From Zygotorulaspora mrakii (Eukaryota > Ascomycota > Saccharomycetes > Saccharomycetales > Saccharomycetaceae), in contig NC_050720.1 in NCBI RefSeq assembly GCF_013402915.1, positions 496,001 to 560,000 on the forward strand: a DNA stretch of 64,000 nucleotides. Reading direction: 5' to 3'. Below are positions 53,861-62,987 of the stretch, in pieces; positions within the stretch are counted from its first letter, which is position 1; each line of letters opens with the position of its first letter. The translations under genes and the position numbers were made by a program. The notes below the pieces were generated by a model. It searched no databases. It saw nothing but the letters and a program-made list of their open reading frames with translations, and had not been told where the DNA came from.

Positions 53861-56290
53861 ATGCTTTCGATTGAGCAAAGGTATAACATCTGTCTGATGG
53901 CAGAGAGACACCCTAAATGGACTCAGTTGGAATTGGCTCGCTGGGCATACGAAACTTTCCAATTGCCAAAAATACCATCACAGGGAACAATATCGCGACT
54001 TCTGGCTAAGAAAGATATATACATGAACTGTAAAGATAACGAGAAGGCTTGTAATAGAGTTAGAAAGCCATATAATGCGCTGGTGCGCCGCATCCTTCAA
54101 GAATGGGTTTCGCAGAGTATATGGAACGGTATACCTATTAATTCTCCTATAATTCAAGATACAGCACAATCAGTATGGTACCGAATACCAGCAGAGTACC
54201 GTGAAGGCAACGGATCATTCTCCTATAAGTGGATAAACAATTTTTTGACTAAAATGGATATCAGTATATCTAACTTGGACGAAGAATTACCAAAACCACC
54301 AAAAGTTTGGACTTTTGAGGAAAGAAGTGCACTAAAGGAAATTTTTGCAAAAATACCTCCAAAGGATCTCTTTACGCTGGATGAAACGTTTTTGGCGTAC
54401 AATTTACCATTGGATTATGCACAATATGAGGCTAGTCATATCCAGAGAAGAATTGAAGTGGCATCTGTCATGCTTTGTCTTAATTTGGAGGGTTCTGAAA
54501 AATTAAATCCACTTGTTGTGGGTAAGTATAACAGCTATAGAAGTTTCAGAAATTATTTTCCAGAGGATCCCGTTGATCCCGTATCACAATCGCTGTTGGG
54601 TGAAAAGATGGCAAGAAGATTTGGAATATCCTATCAAAGTAACCGAAAATCGTGGCTAACAAGTAATCTGTTTCACGATTGGCTTGCCCGCTGGGATAAA
54701 CGATTGGTGGCTGATAATAGGAAGATTTGGATTATTCTTGACGATTCATGTTCACATAGAATTATCAATCCAAGTCTAAAAAATATCGAACTTGTTTATA
54801 CATCAGCAAACTCAAGGTTTTTACCGTTTAATTGGGGCATCCTAGATGAATTTAAGACAAGGTATAGAATCCAACAGTACCAGGCATTAATAGAGCTACA
54901 AAACACTCTGGAAAAAAGGACACATAAAAAAATGTTGATAAGCTTTGAGCAAAGTCAACTGACAATGTCAAACGCTTTCAAATTTATCAAAAAAGCTTGG
55001 AAAGGAGTTCCTATCGAAACAATAAGAGGTAACTGGAAAAGTTCCGGAATATTACCGCCAGAGATGATTCAGCTGGATGAGACAGTCAGTATGGCTTTTA
55101 AAAAGAACGAAGTACTTGAAGCTGAACTGAACCGTCTCTGCAATCAATTTTATTGTGCCAAAAAGTGGGACCATGATATGTTATTGGACCTGAACATTGA
55201 AAATAAGAATACCAACTTTTTGAGTACCGAAGAGCTGGTCGAGAGTGCTATAGTAGACGCAGTAGAGCCTGTTACTCAGTCAAATAATGGTGACGTCTAT
55301 ACTCATTCAACCTCAAATAGTCTTAATGTCAATCCCCAACTAAGCGAGTACTATAACTTCGATCTTTTTAATGATCGTAATTTGGCTGTTGATATGGGTA
55401 ATTTGATCGATAATTCAGAATCTGACAACGAAACAAAGAGTAATTTCGATAAGAATAATACTGAAAATCAAAGTAAAGTCACTAACTCAACGAATACGAA
55501 CGACTCAGTCATATCAAGCAATCCGGAGACAACATTGAATCACGACACAAATAATAGCAACTACGCGGTTAATTTTGATAGAATTTTAGCGAATGAATAT
55601 ATGCAAGATCAACAAGGAAAGCTTTACAATGTAAGCACATTGATCGACAAACCAAATTCATTGATGAATGAAAACGGTATACTTGATTTAAGGGGTGTTG
55701 GAATTGATACTTCAATAGTACCGTCAGATTATTTCAATGATATGTTTCCTTCCTCAGCTGTGCCAGGCACTGCAGCGCCTTTGACATCCGGAGGTAATAC
55801 GAGTACCGGGATACCACCACAAGATATCAACGCTCCATACTCTGATAATAATGCCACGCAACAACACAATACATCTTCTGCTATAACTGGTTTTGAAGAT
55901 CCAGCTTTGAACCGCATCATTGATAGTGCTGTTGCATCTGATCCGGCTTCCGAATCACTTCAGGAGTTCAATTCTGCACATCATCCCGGAGCAACCTTAC
56001 AATCTCATATCAACCTAGCCAAATCGTTAGGAAATATTTTAAAACATACGGAAGCCCGAGAAGTAAGCTTCTCTGATAGAACGATAGATGAAATCAAATT
56101 CAATTATCAAGCAATACTTGGTAAAATTAAGAAGGGACGGCGACAAATGCATAACCTTAAGGCCAGACGAGGACAGGTGCAGCTGGAAAGATTTTTGTCT
56201 TCTGCAAGTCCCAGTACTTCCGATATATCCCCACAAAATGTTCAAGGTCCTGTAGATCTACAGTTACCTGGTAATGCAACTTTTTTCTGA
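53861..56290 (+). CDS. PDC2: Thiamine/pyruvate decarboxylase regulator Pdc2 (YDR081C homologue)
   Basis: 809 residues from the ATG at 53861 (MLSIEQRYNICLMAERHPKW, as in S. cerevisiae). The frame continues to an upstream TTG that I reject. Pdc2 activates PDC1/PDC5 and thiamine genes. It descends from a pogo/CENP-B-like transposase: N-terminal helix-turn-helix pair (1-140) and a DDE-type domain (about 165-400). The acidic sites read TLDE (Asp174), LDDS (Asp294/295), and at the third site PFNWG has Asn324 where active relatives have Asp. Catalysis is thus most likely lost. A long Ser/Asn/Asp-rich activation region (450-720) and the C-terminal LQLPGNATFF follow. Confidence 0.96.
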   Translation: MLSIEQRYNICLMAERHPKWTQLELARWAYETFQLPKIPSQGTISRLLAKKDIYMNCKDNEKACNRVRKPYNALVRRILQEWVSQSIWNGIPINSPIIQDTAQSVWYRIPAEYREGNGSFSYKWINNFLTKMDISISNLDEELPKPPKVWTFEERSALKEIFAKIPPKDLFTLDETFLAYNLPLDYAQYEASHIQRRIEVASVMLCLNLEGSEKLNPLVVGKYNSYRSFRNYFPEDPVDPVSQSLLGEKMARRFGISYQSNRKSWLTSNLFHDWLARWDKRLVADNRKIWIILDDSCSHRIINPSLKNIELVYTSANSRFLPFNWGILDEFKTRYRIQQYQALIELQNTLEKRTHKKMLISFEQSQLTMSNAFKFIKKAWKGVPIETIRGNWKSSGILPPEMIQLDETVSMAFKKNEVLEAELNRLCNQFYCAKKWDHDMLLDLNIENKNTNFLSTEELVESAIVDAVEPVTQSNNGDVYTHSTSNSLNVNPQLSEYYNFDLFNDRNLAVDMGNLIDNSESDNETKSNFDKNNTENQSKVTNSTNTNDSVISSNPETTLNHDTNNSNYAVNFDRILANEYMQDQQGKLYNVSTLIDKPNSLMNENGILDLRGVGIDTSIVPSDYFNDMFPSSAVPGTAAPLTSGGNTSTGIPPQDINAPYSDNNATQQHNTSSAITGFEDPALNRIIDSAVASDPASESLQEFNSAHHPGATLQSHINLAKSLGNILKHTEAREVSFSDRTIDEIKFNYQAILGKIKKGRRQMHNLKARRGQVQLERFLSSASPSTSDISPQNVQGPVDLQLPGNATFF

Positions 56291-56410
56291 CTACTTATTT
56301 GGATCATATAACAATTCATCTACTTTCATTAATATGTACTTTATTTATAAGATCATGAATTTAGGTACGTTTGTACTAATGCATGAACGTATGCGAGCGA
56401 AAAAGAAACA

Positions 56411-59239
56411 CTATTTATCATCAATGTTAAATACTTTTCCCATAGTTCTAATTTTGAGAAAACCATCGCATATATCCCCAGTCTCATCATCGACTATTTT
56501 CAATATATTCATACGAACAAGTAGGTTTAAGACATTATCCTTAGAAATCCTGCTCAAAGTCTGCTGCAAACCATCAACCTCCATGTTATCAGGCATTGCC
56601 CTAATAACTTCAAGATATGCTTTTCCGAACTCATCAGGAGAATCTAGCAAAGCTTTCACAAATTTCGGTTTGTCCATACTGTAACCAATCATGAATTCCC
56701 ATAGGTCAGAGTCTCCCCAGTTTTTCACAAACTCTATAGCAAGATGTGGATCATTTAAATCGTCAATGATCAAAGAAAGTGCTTTTTTATTTTCACCAAT
56801 CTTTCCCCATAAGTAGATGAGCTCATTAGATAAGCCCTCCTCTTTCGAGCAAAATTCTATTGCCTCTTCAACATCGTAATTAGATTTGGTTTTTAGAAAT
56901 TGCAGCAGCGCTACTTTGTTGAACCTCGCGTACAACTCTATTAGATTGTTTTCAAATGGAGCACATGCGATTGGATCTGCCAATGAGATTTGTTCCAGAT
57001 ATAGAAAAAGGATCGGTAGTAAGTAACCGTGTTCTGAGAACAAGGCCAATATATCGTTTGGTTTCAGATTATGACGATTTTGCACAAGTAAATTTATTGG
57101 TTTGTGAAAGACTTCTCTTAGCTTACCGATAGGTAGGTCAGGCAATAATTCTAACTCATCATTATATGGCAACAATACGATTTGAACAATTTGATTTCTG
57201 AATTGAGAAATTAAACCATGAGATAGTAACAAATCAAAAACTCTTAAATCTTTTGTTGCGAGCATATGGGGAATTGCCTTTGAATATCGATTTTCTGAAA
57301 GATAGAAAAAGATAATTGCTTCCCTATATGAAATTTCGTACGTATCATGATTCTCGATTTTTTCTTCCAATTCATCTTCAAAATGTTTAACTGAAAAATA
57401 TCTTGACGGCCACTTCTTTATTAATATATCGAAATCCTTCAAATCAGCTTTATCGAGATAAAAATCAAGAGCCTTATCATAAATGCCTTTATTGAATTCA
57501 GGTTTCAACGGAAGTCTATGCGCGATTGAACCAACATTGCCGGAGTCTATAATTCTTGCGAGAATTGTTTCCCACTTATCTACAGCATATTTGCAAAATT
57601 TTCGGTCAACATTTAAAGTCGTACTAGTGATAATTAATACTAGATTTGATGCTGCATCATCCCACTGGTTCCTATCTATGAGTTTTTCAATACCGGTGAG
57701 ACCTGTGTCTAATCTGGTGTAATCATTGACCACATACTTACCAATTTGCCATGCTTGTAAATATTGCCCATTCGCGATATACCATTTATAATGGTCTTCT
57801 AATGTCAATACTTGAATTCGAATGGCGTCGCTGGCACTAATTAGAAAATATTCTGGAGATGAGTTATCAATATGTTTGCCAAGGTGATAGTCGTTCAATG
57901 TTAAACTTTCATAGTTCTTGAATACAATTTCATCGTTATATACATCATTTCCGGAGAATACATCTATAATCTTGATCTCAGGCATATTTTTTGGTGTGTC
58001 TTTCGATTCAGAGAAGCCTAGACACATCAATTGATCATCTTTAAACGATGAAATGCCCGCAATGTGCATTTTTATTGAAAAATGATGTTCCAAATCAACT
58101 TTTCTATCAGGAACTGCCCGAAGACTAGATGCTGCACTTGAAAGAATGGAACCAAAATTCATGCCTTGTCCCGAAGTTTTCGCTAAGGACACCTTGAACA
58201 TCCATATATACTCACCCCAAGCAACAACGATTCGGTCAACTTCTGGCAAGTGAACGTGCGGACGATATAAATCAGGTCTTGTCTCCGTTGCCCCATTTTG
58301 TGGAAAGGGGATGTTTAGAAGTTGTGTTTTTGAGTTTATTCCACAGAACGTGATACCATCGTCGTTCATCCAGAATATAATGTCGTCCATAGTATAAATC
58401 CCAACAATAGGACCTCGGCCCTTTGCCAGGACAACATCTACTCTATTACCTAACCAATTTCTTTGAGAAAGAATAACTTCACCAGCCATTCCACCTGATA
58501 CGAATGTTTTAGATGTTTTATAGTCGTTGTCTAATACCACTGCTTGGACAGGTCTTTTGAAATCAAACGCCGTTACATTAGTAGGATCGGAGACCAGTCC
58601 AATAACGACAGTACCATCTATCGAGGCAGTAGCAAAATATGTCCCTTCACTATGTATGGACAGAATTGATGATCTGTGACATTTAACAGTATGAGTTTTC
58701 GTAAAATCAGTCTTGGTCAGAATGAGAAGCCCAGAGTGAGTTCCAAATATGAAGAAATCATCATGAAATAGACATGCAGATATGGAGTCCCTAGCAAACA
58801 AGCTACTCGGCAGTTCGGTTATTCTTGTATATTTCAATAACGGAGGTTCATCATTATCATCGCTCTCATCTTCATCTTCATCTTCATCTTCATCTTCATC
58901 TTCATCTTCATCTTCATCTTCATCTTCATCTTCATCTTCATCTTCATCTTCATCTTCATCCTCATCTTCATCTTCATCTTCATCTTCATCTTCATCTTCA
59001 TCTTCGTCGCTACTATCCAAACTGCTCTGACTCTCCGGTTGAACTCCATTCTCGCTAACTTCATCGTCAATGGTACCAATACAATGATTTTGGCTTTTAT
59101 TAGAAAATGTTTCTTGAATGATGGCATGGTCATAAACAGTGTTCGCCGTTTCATCTATGGGTTTCTCTTCATTTGAAATATCTTTTCCGGGAGTTTCATC
59201 ATTTACATGAACATCTGCTACAGTTATTTGATCTCCCAT
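56411..59239 (-). CDS. VPS41: HOPS tethering subunit Vps41 (YDR080W homologue)
   Basis: 942 residues (992 in S. cerevisiae). It is the HOPS subunit that binds Rab Ypt7 on vacuoles and works with AP-3 vesicles. A disordered acidic N-terminus (1-135) includes about 50 alternating Asp/Glu (about 77-126). A beta-propeller follows (about 140-470: LPSSLFARDSISACLFHDDFFIFG, HRSSILSIHSEGTYFATASIDG). The alpha-solenoid with clathrin-heavy-chain-like repeats covers about 480-900. No C-terminal RING finger is visible. It is convergent with PDC2 (120 bp) and divergent from TFB5. Confidence 0.95.
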   Translation of the reverse strand: MGDQITVADVHVNDETPGKDISNEEKPIDETANTVYDHAIIQETFSNKSQNHCIGTIDDEVSENGVQPESQSSLDSSDEDEDEDEDEDEDEDEDEDEDEDEDEDEDEDEDEDEDEDEDEDEDEDESDDNDEPPLLKYTRITELPSSLFARDSISACLFHDDFFIFGTHSGLLILTKTDFTKTHTVKCHRSSILSIHSEGTYFATASIDGTVVIGLVSDPTNVTAFDFKRPVQAVVLDNDYKTSKTFVSGGMAGEVILSQRNWLGNRVDVVLAKGRGPIVGIYTMDDIIFWMNDDGITFCGINSKTQLLNIPFPQNGATETRPDLYRPHVHLPEVDRIVVAWGEYIWMFKVSLAKTSGQGMNFGSILSSAASSLRAVPDRKVDLEHHFSIKMHIAGISSFKDDQLMCLGFSESKDTPKNMPEIKIIDVFSGNDVYNDEIVFKNYESLTLNDYHLGKHIDNSSPEYFLISASDAIRIQVLTLEDHYKWYIANGQYLQAWQIGKYVVNDYTRLDTGLTGIEKLIDRNQWDDAASNLVLIITSTTLNVDRKFCKYAVDKWETILARIIDSGNVGSIAHRLPLKPEFNKGIYDKALDFYLDKADLKDFDILIKKWPSRYFSVKHFEDELEEKIENHDTYEISYREAIIFFYLSENRYSKAIPHMLATKDLRVFDLLLSHGLISQFRNQIVQIVLLPYNDELELLPDLPIGKLREVFHKPINLLVQNRHNLKPNDILALFSEHGYLLPILFLYLEQISLADPIACAPFENNLIELYARFNKVALLQFLKTKSNYDVEEAIEFCSKEEGLSNELIYLWGKIGENKKALSLIIDDLNDPHLAIEFVKNWGDSDLWEFMIGYSMDKPKFVKALLDSPDEFGKAYLEVIRAMPDNMEVDGLQQTLSRISKDNVLNLLVRMNILKIVDDETGDICDGFLKIRTMGKVFNIDDK
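58866..59004. repeat. Hexanucleotide microsatellite (TCATCT)n in VPS41
   Basis: About 23 units, interrupted by a single-base variant near 58961 and a TTCGTC near the right end. On the VPS41 strand it encodes alternating Asp-Glu. Because the unit is six bases and lacks stops in other frames, long spurious frames appear on both strands here. Confidence 0.95.
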
Positions 59240-59499
59240 ATGCCCCTATGTAATCGTTTCTATCAAATAGGCCAGTTGGAATTTTCATGCAGTAATTATC
59301 GGTAGTAATTAAGCTGGCCACTGGCTCAACAATTGTATATCTGTATTGTTGCTTTTCCTTTTCATTTTGCAATTGTTATTGAACTTCCAGATGCCAAAAC
59401 CTTTTTTTACATCAAGAATTGCAGGATGTTAAAAGACACTCATCGAATGTGTGAAGAACAATCGTTAAGAGGAAAACAGTTGCAAAAAAATCAGGTAGT

Positions 59500-59730
59500 A
59501 TGGCAAGGGCAAGAAAAGGGGCGTTGATTCAGTGCGATCCGTCCATCAAGGCTCTTATTATTCAAATTGACGGAGAAAGAAATGACATAATTCTGGAGGA
59601 ACTAGATGACACCCATCTCCTTGTGGAACCTAGCAAAGTTGAGTTCATTAAACAAGAGCTAAATAGACTGCTGTCTAAGAACATATATGATCCATTGGAT
59701 GATGAAGAGAATGAGCAAAAGGAGAAATAG
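59500..59730 (+). CDS. TFB5: TFIIH subunit Tfb5 (YDR079C-A homologue)
   Basis: 76 residues (72 in S. cerevisiae). It is the smallest core TFIIH subunit, stabilises Tfb2 and stimulates the Ssl2 ATPase in nucleotide excision repair. The whole protein matches the family: MARARKGALIQCDPSIKALI, EELDDTHLLVEPSKVEFI, LLSKNIYDPLDDEEN. A 33-codon upstream frame from the ATG at 59426 overlaps the start in another frame. The gene is convergent with COG3, 61 bp apart. Confidence 0.97.
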   Translation: MARARKGALIQCDPSIKALIIQIDGERNDIILEELDDTHLLVEPSKVEFIKQELNRLLSKNIYDPLDDEENEQKEK

Positions 59731-59791
59731 TTGGGGAATGAACTTAGATAAGGTTTTATATAATTTTGCGGTATTCATACATCCTACAAAG

Positions 59792-62062
59792 CTACATTAT
59801 TTCGATACTTTCCACCAATTTATTTGTGACTTTGTTAATGAAATCAGCAAATACATCAGTATACATCAACTCGGAGACTTGACTTTTGTCCAGGCCACCG
59901 TTTTCAGCTTTTTCACTTACATTTTCATAAAAAGCATCATAAGACCGGATGATCGTTTCCTGTATGGCATCAAGCAAATGAATGACTATTTCACTATCCT
60001 CGATGAAATTACAGATTTGAGCATGTATGTGGGGTAGATGTTCTTCAATGTTATTCCTTAGTTCTAGATTTTTTTTCAATAAATCTTGGTCATGCAGGTT
60101 ATCCACTTTTAAGGTATCTTCTGTTATAGATTTTGCCACACAGTCAGTGAAATCTTTGATAAGGTTACGCAATTCAGCCATTAGTTCTGTTCGTGCATCC
60201 ACCATACTATTGACAACTTTGGGAACAAGTGATTTTGCAACACTAAAAATAGATGTTGCGCTTTGCCCTCTCGATCCATCTGATGTCGATTTGAAAAATG
60301 CTTCAACCCCAGAAAAGTCTAAGTAAGTTTCGTTTACCGTGTATTGTATGTTGAAGTTTTGAATTTCCTGACGCAGCATTAATAAGTTTTTCAAGTACGC
60401 TAGCTTAATATCAAGATTATTAACACCACTTGAAGAAGATTGTACCATATCATAAGCCTTTCTTAACGATAAGAGACAATCATGCACAATATGATGTGCG
60501 AGGTCATCAAATATAACGGAATTTACCATTTCATAAATCTTTGACAAAAGCCAAAGTGATTTTATTAGTGTCGGGTAGTAAGATCCTGCATCATTATCCC
60601 ACACATGAACAATTGAGGGCCGAGTAAGGTCTTTTTCAGGATCAGAATGATCTTCTTCCCGGGTCTCCAATTTCTCACCTGTTTTTTTCCTTCTAGAGAT
60701 GATGAATGAGTCCTTGGTAGGTGTATATTTGACAATATTCTCTTGAATATAAATCTGAACTCTCAAGATTAACCTTGCTTGCAATTTTTGAACAATTGGC
60801 TCGAAAACTTTGTCAAATTTGATATCATGGAATTGCTTGGAATACTCTTCTGAGTTTTCTTCAAATTCGTAGTACTGCGAGAACAGTGTAACTGAATCGC
60901 ACAGCGTTGAAATTTCTGTTTCACGTAATATTTGTGTTCGCACACCATCGTATAATGGCTCACAGAGCTGACAAAGCCACTGATTAATTCTTTGGTGAGA
61001 TTGCTCCTTTGGGAAAAATTTAATAAACAGGTTATATTCATCAATACAGAGCTGTTGATAATATGACTTACCTTCTTGAATAAACTCAACCAGGTTGTAT
61101 TCCTTCTCATTATTTGTAATTTCTTTAATAAGTGTCGATGTCACTGGTTGTAACAGCTTCGAACGAATTTGAAAATACTGATCGTAGCACCCATTTAAAA
61201 TAGAGTTTATTTCGTCATGATATCTTGCAAATTTGTCATTGTTTGCTCTTGAAGTTATCTCAATTACTTGTGCATAATAATCTTCTGCGCTCATCGCGAA
61301 TTTATTATATAGCAATGGCCCCGTAGAGACTTTTGAAACAGTCGCTGAGCGGCCTGATAACTTTTCATTGATTTCAAAGAAAATTTGAGTTAGGAGATTT
61401 TTCAAATAATGTGCAATTAGCTCACAAGCTCTAATCAAACATCTTTTGAATTTTATCCTATATTTCTCAGAGTCTCTGAAATCGAGATGTGAGTCCAAAA
61501 AAATTAGAGATGAATCTAAGTTCGAGAGCATCGTTTTGAAAGAATTTTTTCTCACAAGGTTTGCTGAGGAAGAGTGATTCAAACGTCTAATAATTGGTTC
61601 TAGCGTGTCGAAATATTGCAGAACAGGCGAGATGCCTTCGTACAGCTTAGTTAACTCAGTAGTTTCCTCATACAAATTCCTCGTCTTGTTCACGAACTTC
61701 GTGGTATTAGAAGATATACTATTAAACTTCTCAATCGATTGCGTTAGTTCGGCATTTACCCGCTTGGACTGTGCCATAATAGTGTCATATTGTTGAATAT
61801 TCCTATCTAGTTGTTGCAAATATACCACGTATTTTTCATATCTATCAACCGTACCGACAGCGGAACTAGGAGCCTTGCCACTCCTCAGGGATTCCAGTGG
61901 CTTCTTAGAGGTCTCTTGATCATCCGCAATTGTAATTGAAAGCTTCTCAAGTTGATTGAAAAGGTAACTATCATCAAGTAGATGCGGAACGGTCTGATAT
62001 TCTGTACCGCGGCCATGCGATGCAATGCTCGATACAATTGAGTCTCTCCGGGCCCTCGTCAT
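59792..62062 (-). CDS. COG3: COG complex subunit 3 (YER157W homologue)
   Basis: 756 residues (801 in S. cerevisiae). An essential lobe A subunit of the Golgi tethering complex, in the same lobe as COG1 in this window. The N-terminal coiled coil (about 70-165: YEKYVVYLQQLDRNIQQYD to LYEGISPVLQYFDTLEPI) is the conserved COG3/Sec34 region. The rest is the helical-bundle (CATCHR) type, with ACELIAHYLKNLLTQIF and YAQVIEITSRANNDKF as good family blocks. Its neighbours, TFB5 and PET100, are YDR counterparts, so this YER gene is interleaved. Confidence 0.95.
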   Translation of the reverse strand: MTRARRDSIVSSIASHGRGTEYQTVPHLLDDSYLFNQLEKLSITIADDQETSKKPLESLRSGKAPSSAVGTVDRYEKYVVYLQQLDRNIQQYDTIMAQSKRVNAELTQSIEKFNSISSNTTKFVNKTRNLYEETTELTKLYEGISPVLQYFDTLEPIIRRLNHSSSANLVRKNSFKTMLSNLDSSLIFLDSHLDFRDSEKYRIKFKRCLIRACELIAHYLKNLLTQIFFEINEKLSGRSATVSKVSTGPLLYNKFAMSAEDYYAQVIEITSRANNDKFARYHDEINSILNGCYDQYFQIRSKLLQPVTSTLIKEITNNEKEYNLVEFIQEGKSYYQQLCIDEYNLFIKFFPKEQSHQRINQWLCQLCEPLYDGVRTQILRETEISTLCDSVTLFSQYYEFEENSEEYSKQFHDIKFDKVFEPIVQKLQARLILRVQIYIQENIVKYTPTKDSFIISRRKKTGEKLETREEDHSDPEKDLTRPSIVHVWDNDAGSYYPTLIKSLWLLSKIYEMVNSVIFDDLAHHIVHDCLLSLRKAYDMVQSSSSGVNNLDIKLAYLKNLLMLRQEIQNFNIQYTVNETYLDFSGVEAFFKSTSDGSRGQSATSIFSVAKSLVPKVVNSMVDARTELMAELRNLIKDFTDCVAKSITEDTLKVDNLHDQDLLKKNLELRNNIEEHLPHIHAQICNFIEDSEIVIHLLDAIQETIIRSYDAFYENVSEKAENGGLDKSQVSELMYTDVFADFINKVTNKLVESIEIM

Positions 62063-62421
62063 TATAGCCCCAGATGCTGCTGGGATGAATTCGAAGGTAT
62101 GGCGTTGTCGCTCTAGGCTCTGTTACATGTATGTATGTTATTATGAACCAATGTCCGTTATGAACCGTGCAGTATGACAGTGTAAACCTCAGTACTTGAA
62201 CCAGATCAACATCCGTCTGCATGACGATGCATCACCTCACAGTGGTCTATTTTTCGACCTCCAGACGGTCCATAAATAAACGGCAATTTAGCTATATATT
62301 TGTATACATAGTATGCATGTATAGTGTGCGCCGACAAGCCCAATCAGCAGAGCCCGCAGAAGCAAAATCGACAAAACCTCCTCACAAAATAATCCTATTT
62401 ACAAGCCAAAGGGCAGCCCGC

Positions 62422-62751
62422 CTACGATGATTTACTTCTCAGCTTTAGCTCTTCTTTTATCTTGGCCTTTTCTGCCTCTATATCAATACCCAGCTCCTCC
62501 TGTAACTTTTTCTCCAGCCTTAGTCTTTTCTCGAGTCTTTCTTTCTTCATTCTTGCCAACTCAGCTTTTATCTCGTACGACTCCTTGGGAATCTTATTTA
62601 GAGTCTCTGGATCTGGCCAAAACCCTGGAACATTCAGTTTCTTATCGGTATCAGTACCAATATAGTACATCACAGCGACTGGTGCCAACAAACAGAAAGA
62701 GAATCTAAAGATTTCTAGCTGTGACCGCGTATATTTGAAAGGTAACTTCAT
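62422..62751 (-). CDS. PET100: Cytochrome c oxidase assembly factor Pet100 (YDR079W homologue)
   Basis: 109 residues (111 in S. cerevisiae). An inner mitochondrial membrane chaperone for complex IV assembly. The N-terminus MKLPFKYTRSQLEIFRFSFC leads into one transmembrane helix (about 14-31), followed by the PGFWPDPETLNKIPKE motif and a charged coiled coil in the intermembrane space. It shares a divergent promoter of about 235 bp with the YER156C homologue. Confidence 0.96.
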   Translation of the reverse strand: MKLPFKYTRSQLEIFRFSFCLLAPVAVMYYIGTDTDKKLNVPGFWPDPETLNKIPKESYEIKAELARMKKERLEKRLRLEKKLQEELGIDIEAEKAKIKEELKLRSKSS

Positions 62752-62869
62752 CTGAGACCGTGTAGTATCACTATCAAGAGCACAGCGTCAAATACTGCTA
62801 CTTTGTTTGCTACAGTATCCTTCAAATGTGTTGAATATTGTTTTATATGGAAGTGTCGTAAGGAAATTG

Positions 62870-62876
62870 TTACCCG
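62870..62876 (+). promoter_or_regulatory. Reb1-type site between PET100 and YER156C homologue
   Basis: TTACCCG centred in the divergent promoter, about 115 bp from each ATG. This is the fifth such site found in promoters of the window. Confidence 0.5.
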
Positions 62877-62987
62877 CAACTTAAATTAAGCGATGAGCTG
62901 TGCGAATTTTCCAGCCATAATTATTGAACGATATAAAGGGCCGGCGCTAAACGTTTTGTATAAAGTCACCGGGGTAGCAGTTATCGC

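Noticed and set aside
58782..59154. Long Ser-only, His/Leu and Met/Lys frames across the VPS41 repeat
   Set aside because: They are translations of the stop-free hexamer repeat in the other frames; the VPS41 frame is clearly the real one.
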